A stretch of 64,000 nucleotides of DNA from an uncultured Lachnospiraceae bacterium (GTDB lineage Bacteria; Bacillota; Clostridia; Lachnospirales; Lachnospiraceae), in assembly GCA_947367855.1 (NCBI GenBank), contig CANBFE010000001.1, positions 124,001 to 188,000 on the forward strand. Reading direction: 5' to 3'. Numbering within the stretch: position 1 is the first letter of the stretch; every line of letters starts with the position of its first letter. The position numbers and the translations under genes were made by a program. The notes under the pieces are model-generated. The model saw only the letters and a list, made by a program, of their open reading frames with translations. It was not told where the DNA came from and searched no databases. Positions 58,275 to 64,000 of the stretch are shown piece by piece.

Positions 58275-60265
58275 AAAAAGGTTTTTTTGCAAAACTTGCG
58301 GCGGAAAACATAAAAAAGAACGGAAAGACATACATTCCTTATATCGTGACCTGCATTGTGACAGTGATGGTGTTTTATATAGTAAAGTCCCTGTCTGTGA
58401 ACCCGGGACTGGGCAATATTGCAGGGGGCGGTTTTACACGGAGTGCAATGCAGATGGGAACCTGGGTGGTGGCTCTTTTTGCCGTGATTTTCCTGTTTTA
58501 CACCAACAGTTTTCTGGTAAAGCGCAGAAAGAAGGAGTTTGGTCTGTTTCACATTCTGGGAATGGAGCGAAAGCATCTGGCAAGGGTAATGTTCTGGGAA
58601 ACCATTTACACCATGCTGATCAGCATTGGTCTGGGAATCGGCCTGGGAATTGCCCTGGATAAGATTATGTTTCTGGCTGTAGTCAGGATAACGGGGCGGG
58701 AGGTGGCGCTGGGATTTTTCCTTTCCCGGGAGGCAGTGGCTGTCACCATGGCTTTGTTTGGGGTGATTTTTCTCATGATTTTCGTAAGCGGGGCAGGACA
58801 GGTCTGGAAATCGGACCCCATTGAACTGCTCCGGGCCGGAAATGTGGGGGAGAAGGAGCCCCGGTCAAACTGGCTTCTGACCGTCTGGGGATTTTTGTTT
58901 CTGGGAGGCGGCTACTATATCGCCTTTGTCACAGAGAACCCCATTGCATCCGTGTTGATGTTTTTTGTGGCGGTTGTCCTTGTTATTGTGGGAACCTATC
59001 TGCTGTTTACAGTTGGCAGTCCCTCCCTGCTGAAAGCCCTTCGGAGGAATAAAAGGTATTATTACCGCACAAGACACTTTATCAGTGTGTCCGGTATGCT
59101 TTACCGCATGAAACAGAATGCGGTGGGACTGGCTAATATCTGTATTTTGTCCACCATGGTGCTGGTGATGCTTTCCACAGTGGTGTCCATGATGGTGGGA
59201 ATGGAAGCCATGAACAACAACCGCTATCCCATGGACTATATGTTTTACCATACGGGAGGGGAGGAGAACAGGGAGACGGACCGGGAGATGCTGCGCCGTC
59301 TGCAGGAGACAAGCGGTGTGCAGGCGGACCGGGAAATGGAATACCTCTTTCTGGGCTTTCAGGCAGTCCGTATGGAGGGCGAATATATTCTGAGACCGGA
59401 CCGTGTCCGTTCCGTGGAGGATGATGTCAACAGTCTGTTCTTTCTTTCCCTTGATGACTATAATCGGATAATGGGGGAAGAGAAGACGCTTGAAGACAAC
59501 GAGATAATGATCTATTCCAACAGGCAGGAATACGGGTATACGTCCCTGAAACTGTTCGGCCGGGAGTATACCATAGTGGAGAAACTGAAGAAATTTGTGG
59601 GAAACGGTATGTATGAGTCCCTGATGTCCGTTACGCATTATATTGTGGTGCCGGATATGGATACGATCCGGGAGATTTACGACAGGCAGAAGGAGGTTTA
59701 CGGTAAGTATGCCAATGAGATCAGCTGGGTATACGGATTTGATACCGTTTCAGGGCAGGAGCAGCAGCAGAAATTTGTGGAGGCCCTGAAGGCGGAGGGT
59801 TTCTCTCTGGGGCATGATAACGGAGACGGATTCCGGGCGGAGAGCAGGGAAGACGGAAGGAATGCCTTTCTGGAGATTATCGGGGGATTGTTTTTTGTCG
59901 GGATATTTCTTGGAGTCTTATTTGTCATGGCCACAGTGCTGATCATATACTATAAACAGATCTCTGAGGGATATGACGATAAGATGCGTTTTGAGATCAT
60001 GCAGAAGGTGGGCATGAGCCGCAGCGAGGTAAAGGCGGCGATTCATTCCCAGGTGCTGACGGTATTTTTCCTGCCCCTGGTTGCGGCAGGGATTCATGTG
60101 GCAGCGGCCTTTCCCCTGATTTCAAGACTGGTGGCGCTGATGGGCCTGTATGACAGAGTGCTTCACGGAGCCTGTACGGCAGTGGTTTTTCTGGTTTTCA
60201 GCGTTATGTATGTAGTGATTTATGCCATGACGGCAAAAACTTATTATAAAATCGTCAGCAGGTAA
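58271..60265 (+). CDS. ABC transporter permease (BceB-like, FtsX domain)
   Basis: A 664-residue permease with ten predicted helices. The first FtsX unit spans residues about 50-230 (FLVKRRKKEFGLFHILGMER and the following helices). A large outside domain lies at about 310-530. The second FtsX unit covers about 535-655 (FLEIIGGLFFVGIFLGVLFVMATVL and KMRFEIMQKVGMSRSEVK). The big external loop between helices 7 and 8 is the hallmark of Bce-type permeases and recognises the peptide or its target. With the ATPase, kinase and regulator it forms a complete resistance module; the peptide cannot be named from sequence. Confidence 0.95.
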   Translation: MKKGFFAKLAAENIKKNGKTYIPYIVTCIVTVMVFYIVKSLSVNPGLGNIAGGGFTRSAMQMGTWVVALFAVIFLFYTNSFLVKRRKKEFGLFHILGMERKHLARVMFWETIYTMLISIGLGIGLGIALDKIMFLAVVRITGREVALGFFLSREAVAVTMALFGVIFLMIFVSGAGQVWKSDPIELLRAGNVGEKEPRSNWLLTVWGFLFLGGGYYIAFVTENPIASVLMFFVAVVLVIVGTYLLFTVGSPSLLKALRRNKRYYYRTRHFISVSGMLYRMKQNAVGLANICILSTMVLVMLSTVVSMMVGMEAMNNNRYPMDYMFYHTGGEENRETDREMLRRLQETSGVQADREMEYLFLGFQAVRMEGEYILRPDRVRSVEDDVNSLFFLSLDDYNRIMGEEKTLEDNEIMIYSNRQEYGYTSLKLFGREYTIVEKLKKFVGNGMYESLMSVTHYIVVPDMDTIREIYDRQKEVYGKYANEISWVYGFDTVSGQEQQQKFVEALKAEGFSLGHDNGDGFRAESREDGRNAFLEIIGGLFFVGIFLGVLFVMATVLIIYYKQISEGYDDKMRFEIMQKVGMSRSEVKAAIHSQVLTVFFLPLVAAGIHVAAAFPLISRLVALMGLYDRVLHGACTAVVFLVFSVMYVVIYAMTAKTYYKIVSR

Positions 60266-60292
60266 AGTAAGCAGAAAGGAGTGGTAAGGATT

Positions 60293-60424
60293 ATGGGTAA
60301 GAAAACGGGAATCGGAAAGCTGTTTGGCAGGATGCTGATAGGTGCTGCGGCACTGTTTTTGTTCCGGTACTTTAAAAAGGCAGGGAAAACATCTGCCAAA
60401 AGAGACAACTGCATGGAGGGCTGA
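60293..60424 (+). CDS. Small 43-residue membrane peptide after BceAB
   Basis: A short ORF with a good ribosome site (AAGGAG, 12 bases upstream) encodes MGKKTGIGKLFGRMLIGAAA, then LFLFRYFKKAGKTSAKRDNC and ends MEG. One hydrophobic stretch of about 12 residues is flanked by strong positive charges, like a small single-span or amphipathic membrane peptide. It lies 27 bases after the permease stop and right before a terminator, so it belongs to the BceAB transcript. It may assist or tune the transporter, but no family is recognised. Confidence 0.6.
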   Translation: MGKKTGIGKLFGRMLIGAAALFLFRYFKKAGKTSAKRDNCMEG

Positions 60425-60440
60425 CGGAAAACCTTTCGAC

Positions 60441-60472
60441 AGCCGGGGCCGGGGAGTCGGCTCCGGCTTTTT
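60441..60472 (+). terminator. Intrinsic terminator after the Bce operon
   Basis: AGCCGGGGCCG pairs with CGGCTCCGGCT around a short loop (one internal mismatch), followed by TTTTT. Confidence 0.88.
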
Positions 60473-60498
60473 GCCATTAAAGGAACGCACTGAAAGCA

Positions 60499-60527
60499 TT
60501 GACATATTTTCGTACACTTGTTAAAAT
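60499..60527 (+). promoter_or_regulatory. Promoter of the hybrid kinase gene
   Basis: Consensus TTGACA (60499-60504) and TAAAAT (60522-60527), 17-base spacer, followed by a leader of about 140 bases. Confidence 0.85.
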
Positions 60528-60671
60528 AGCTATCAGAGAATACGTGCATTTCATATAAAGATTCAGTCCATAGCGTATGGGTCCGGGGATACATGGGGGA
60601 GCTGAAAACAGCAGCCCTGCATGTTCCGGTACCGTGAGGACGGATGGGGAACTGGAACAGGAGGAGCGGAA

Positions 60672-63600
60672 ATGTACCATTGCCAGATTCACTTTTATTT
60701 TTCAGGTCGTCCGTGCAGGGTATTTGATATCATCAGGGAGAGCATTCCCCTGGAACATTTTAGCCATGTATTTGCTGAAAGCAGTCGGCCGGAAGCAGCA
60801 TTGGCCTCCGGGGCCGATGTTATTCTGGTCAATCTGCAGGATAGGGATGTAAAGGAGACCCTGGGCAGGCTTGTTTCGGCAAAGCGCGGGGATGCGCAGC
60901 TGATCCTGCTTGCAGGCAGTGCAGAGACCGCAGTGTTAACGCAGGAGCTGCCGTCAGAGAATGTTCCGGGAGATTCCGGCAGTCCGGGTGGGAAGGAGAA
61001 GGAGGGACTTCTGGCAGGCGTCTCGGATCTGTGGACATTTCCCATGACGGATGCAGAGATCCGCTTCCGTATTTCCAGATGGCAGCAGCAGTATAAGAAG
61101 GAAAAGGATTTCTGGGAAACCAGTCATTTTTTTGAGGCAACCATCAATAATGTTCCCAACCTGATCTGGTATAAGGATAAGAACGGTATCCATGAGAAGG
61201 TGAACGACAGTTTCTGCAGGACTGTCAATAAGACAAAAAAACAGGTGGAAGGACAGGGGCATGCGTATATCTGGGATGTTGAGCATGACGATCCTGCATG
61301 CATAGAATCGGAACGGGAAGTGATGGAGAAGGGGCAGACCTGTGTGTCCGAGGAAATCATCACCACCGGGGAGGGAATGCGTACCCTTACTACATATAAA
61401 TCTCCACTGTATGATATTGACGGAAGCGTGATGGGGACGGTTGGCGTGGCCATTGATGTGACGCAGGAGAGGGCCTATGAACAGGAGATTGTGCAGAAAA
61501 ACCATACCCTGGAGACTCTTTTTACAAATATTGACTGCGGTGTGATCTGCCATACAATGGATGGTTCCAGGGTGATAAGCGTTAACAGGGCTGCCCTGGA
61601 GATTCTGGGCTTTGAGTCCATGGAGGATCTGACGACGAAAGGCTTTGACATGGTGGCGTCGTCTGTCCTGGAAGAGGACAGGGAAGAGCTGTTGGAGAAG
61701 ATTGCCGAGCTGAAAAAGGAAGGGGACAGTGTAAGCACAGAGTACCGCATCAGACATAAAAACGGAGACATTCTTCACATCACGGGCAATTTCAGGCTGA
61801 TAAAGGAAAACGGGGAATTGTTTTACCAGAGGTTTTTCCTGGACTGTACTGCGCAGAAGCTGCAGGAGAAGCAGAATGAGCGCCGTCAGATGGAGCTGAT
61901 CCGGGCCCTGAGTACGGATTATAATCTGGTCTGCTATTTTGACCTTGATACGGGGACGGGGGCAGTGCTCCGGGACGACGACAGTGAGCATATGTCGGAA
62001 GGCATGTTTGACGGAAGTATTTCACTGACGGAAGACATGGGAGCCTATATAAGGAAATTTGTCCATGAGGAAGACCGTGAGATGCTTGCTCAGGCCGTTT
62101 CGTTGGAAAAAATCAGGGAGGAGTTGGAAAGCGACCTTCAGTATTATACTAATTACCGAGCAGTTATAGACGGAAACACAAAGTATTTTCAGGTTAAGAT
62201 GGCCCGTGCAGGAGAATGGGAAGGGGAGCATGGCATAGTTCTGGGCATCCGCAGCGTGGATGAGGAGATCCGGAACGAAATGGAGCAGAAAGAGCTGTTG
62301 GAGGATGCGCTTATGCAGGCAAACAAGGCGAATAAGGCCAAGAGCGCGTTCCTCTCCAATATGTCCCATGATATACGGACTCCCATGAACGCAATTGTGG
62401 GATTTACGGCCCTTGCCATTACTCATATCGACAATAAGGAGCAGGTGGAGGAATATCTGAAAAAAATCATGACTTCAGGCAATCATCTGCTGAGCCTGAT
62501 CAATGATGTGCTTGACATGAGCAGGATCGAAAGCGGCAAAATCCGTCTGGAGGAAAAGCCCTGCAGTCTGCCGGATATTCTCCACGGTCTGCGCAATATT
62601 CTCCAGGCGGATGTCAATGCAAAACAACTGGAGCTCTACATGGACGCGGTGGATGTCTGGGATGAGGATATCTTCTGCGATAAGTTGCGTCTGAACCAGG
62701 TTCTGTTAAATCTGCTCAGCAATTCCGTAAAATATACCGGCGCGGGTGGGATTGTCAGCATGCGGGTTACGGAAAAGGCGGGGGCGCCCGCTGGTTATGC
62801 CAACTATGAATTCTGCATTAAGGATAACGGAATCGGTATGGCTCCGGAATTTGTGGCACACATTTTCGAACCTTTCGAGCGGGAGGAGAATACGACAACA
62901 AGCGGAATTCAGGGAACCGGTCTTGGCATGGCGATTACGAAAAATATTGTGGACATGATGAACGGTGTCATTGAGGTGAAGAGCGAGCAGGGGGTTGGAA
63001 CGGAGTTCAGAGTCTCCTTTACGTTCCGCCTGGGCTCCGCGCCGAAGGAAGCCAGGGAAATAGCGGAACTGGCCAACTGCAGGGCTCTGGTGGTGGATGA
63101 TGATTTCAATACCTGCGACAGTGTTTCCTATATGCTGCAGCAGATCGGAATGCGCGCGGAATGGACTCTTTCCGGAAAAGAAGCAGTACTGCGCACCCGT
63201 CAGGCATTTATGCGGGGGGACAGTTTCCAGGTGTATATAATTGACTGGCTGCTGCCGGATATGAACGGTGTGGAAGTTACCAGGAGGATAAGGAAGGAAA
63301 TCGGAGAAGAAGCGCCGGTAATCGTGCTGACTGCGTATGACTGGTCGGATATTGAAGAAGAGGCAAAGGAGGCCGGTGTCACTGCTTTCTGCAGTAAACC
63401 CCTGTTCCTGTCAGAACTGAGGAGCTGCCTCAAGTCCGTTATCAACGCAGGGGAGGAAGAGGAAGCCCGGGAGGCAGGAAAGTCGGAGCAGAGGCAGCAC
63501 ACAGGCAGGATTCTGCTTGCCGAGGATGTGGCGCTGAATCAGGAAATTGCGGTGGCAATTCTGGGAGACGCCGGGTTTACCACGGAAGTGGCCGAGAATG

Positions 63601-63890
63601 GCAGGATTGCCGTAGAGATGCTGAGCAGGTCACAGCCCGGATATTACAGGGTGGTTCTGATGGATGTGCAGATGCCGGTAATGAACGGTTATGAGGCGGC
63701 CAAAGCGATCCGCAGCCTGGAAGATAAGGAACTGGCGTCCGTGCCCATTATTGCCATGACGGCCAATGCCTTTGAGGAGGATAAGAAGGAGGCCCTGGAA
63801 AACGGTATGAACGGTCACATTGCAAAGCCCATTGATGTGGATATGCTGTTTGAGACATTGGACAGAATTTTGAGCGGCAGGGAAAAATGA
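60672..63890 (+). CDS. PAS-containing hybrid sensor histidine kinase with two receiver domains
   Basis: A 1072-residue soluble hybrid kinase with no membrane segment. Residues 1 to about 135 are an N-terminal domain (MYHCQIHFYFSGRPCRVFDI, ILVNLQDRDVKETL) resembling a degenerate receiver. Then come three PAS-like domains (about 150-270, 275-400, 405-530), HisKA with NMSHDIRTPMNAIVGF (phospho-accepting H566), HATPase with LLNLLSNSVKYTGAGG and GTGLGMAI, receiver 1 (VDDDFNTCDSV, phosphorylatable D858 in IIDWLLPDMNG) and receiver 2 (AEDVALNQEIA, D998 in LMDVQMPVMNG). It lacks an output domain, so a partner protein must take the signal. The ATG at 60672 follows AGGAGG. Confidence 0.92.
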   Translation: MYHCQIHFYFSGRPCRVFDIIRESIPLEHFSHVFAESSRPEAALASGADVILVNLQDRDVKETLGRLVSAKRGDAQLILLAGSAETAVLTQELPSENVPGDSGSPGGKEKEGLLAGVSDLWTFPMTDAEIRFRISRWQQQYKKEKDFWETSHFFEATINNVPNLIWYKDKNGIHEKVNDSFCRTVNKTKKQVEGQGHAYIWDVEHDDPACIESEREVMEKGQTCVSEEIITTGEGMRTLTTYKSPLYDIDGSVMGTVGVAIDVTQERAYEQEIVQKNHTLETLFTNIDCGVICHTMDGSRVISVNRAALEILGFESMEDLTTKGFDMVASSVLEEDREELLEKIAELKKEGDSVSTEYRIRHKNGDILHITGNFRLIKENGELFYQRFFLDCTAQKLQEKQNERRQMELIRALSTDYNLVCYFDLDTGTGAVLRDDDSEHMSEGMFDGSISLTEDMGAYIRKFVHEEDREMLAQAVSLEKIREELESDLQYYTNYRAVIDGNTKYFQVKMARAGEWEGEHGIVLGIRSVDEEIRNEMEQKELLEDALMQANKANKAKSAFLSNMSHDIRTPMNAIVGFTALAITHIDNKEQVEEYLKKIMTSGNHLLSLINDVLDMSRIESGKIRLEEKPCSLPDILHGLRNILQADVNAKQLELYMDAVDVWDEDIFCDKLRLNQVLLNLLSNSVKYTGAGGIVSMRVTEKAGAPAGYANYEFCIKDNGIGMAPEFVAHIFEPFEREENTTTSGIQGTGLGMAITKNIVDMMNGVIEVKSEQGVGTEFRVSFTFRLGSAPKEAREIAELANCRALVVDDDFNTCDSVSYMLQQIGMRAEWTLSGKEAVLRTRQAFMRGDSFQVYIIDWLLPDMNGVEVTRRIRKEIGEEAPVIVLTAYDWSDIEEEAKEAGVTAFCSKPLFLSELRSCLKSVINAGEEEEAREAGKSEQRQHTGRILLAEDVALNQEIAVAILGDAGFTTEVAENGRIAVEMLSRSQPGYYRVVLMDVQMPVMNGYEAAKAIRSLEDKELASVPIIAMTANAFEEDKKEALENGMNGHIAKPIDVDMLFETLDRILSGREK

Positions 63891-63922
63891 TGTCACTTTA
63901 TCAAATTTTAATGGGAAAGTGA

Positions 63923-63951
63923 TTGCAAATGGAAAAGGACTATGTTAAACT
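63923..63951 (+). promoter_or_regulatory. Candidate promoter for a gene beyond the window
   Basis: TTGCAA (63923-63928) and TAAACT (63946-63951), 17-base spacer, near the right edge. Confidence 0.4.
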
Positions 63952-64000
63952 GGAAGTATCCTGTATGATAAAAAAATAACAATCAATACAAATCATTAAT

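Overview
The window looks like a chromosomal segment of a Gram-positive gut anaerobe of the Lachnospiraceae (Clostridia). The signs are strong AGGAGG ribosome sites with frequent GTG/TTG starts, a Thr T-box in front of thrS, an L20-type leader before infC-rpmI-rplT, Fe-S enzymes, CarD, double DUF1540, DUF6033, DUF4474, Rpn-family, YesMN and Bce-type modules. The genus cannot be fixed by reading alone. No phage, IS element or CRISPR array was seen.

Layout. (1) 1-3.4 kb: the 3' end of a glycan operon, with a sialate O-acetylesterase-like end, a NodB-type deacetylase and an unusual gene fusing a BNR/sialidase-fold domain to a DHDPS/N-acetylneuraminate-lyase-fold aldolase. A decayed radical-SAM gene follows. 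(2) 3.7-22.5 kb: mostly housekeeping and small regulatory genes: Fe-S aldo/keto-reductase-like protein, DUF6033, lipoprotein cyclophilin, CarD, T-box-thrS, DUF1540, purA, LysR regulator, Rpn nuclease, infC (apparent ATT start)-rpmI-rplT, isochorismatase-like hydrolase, two metallophosphoesterases, tRNA-Gly(CCC), DacF-like carboxypeptidase, DUF4474 and a YesL-like protein. (3) 22.6-29.3 kb: signalling genes, with an AT-richer single-span DUF3298-type protein, a stretch of gene debris, and a BlaI/BlaR1-like pair whose sensor region is not the beta-lactam-binding domain. (4) 29.3-52.4 kb: a polysaccharide utilisation locus. A YesMN two-component system (minus strand) faces a LplB/YtcP/solute-binding ABC importer, then a two-toroid protein ending in GH105, a GH28, a GH94 phosphorylase, an SGNH esterase, a 2106-residue surface beta-helix protein and a DUF4886 esterase. 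The set resembles Bacillus rhamnogalacturonan systems. (5) 52.5-64 kb: M28 peptidase, PseI-like nonulosonate synthase, small lipoprotein, a complete Bce-type module (response regulator, kinase, ABC ATPase, permease, plus an unlisted 43-residue membrane peptide) and a large PAS hybrid kinase.

How it fits together. In the utilisation locus the surface protein and esterases would open a decorated pectin-like polymer. The importer would bring in oligosaccharides, and cytoplasmic GH105, GH28 and GH94 would break them down, switched on by YesMN through an activator-dependent promoter.

The most unusual DNA is also in this locus. There is a family of structured intergenic repeats built around a GTCGC palindrome, including a 164-bp tandem repeat with 91-bp hairpins. 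There is a 32-bp tandem array that turns the end of the GH94 gene into a chain of ATGA-overlapping mini-ORFs. Short-period repeats also sit inside three consecutive coding regions (36 bp in two linkers; 33/36 bp and about 30 bp in the surface protein).
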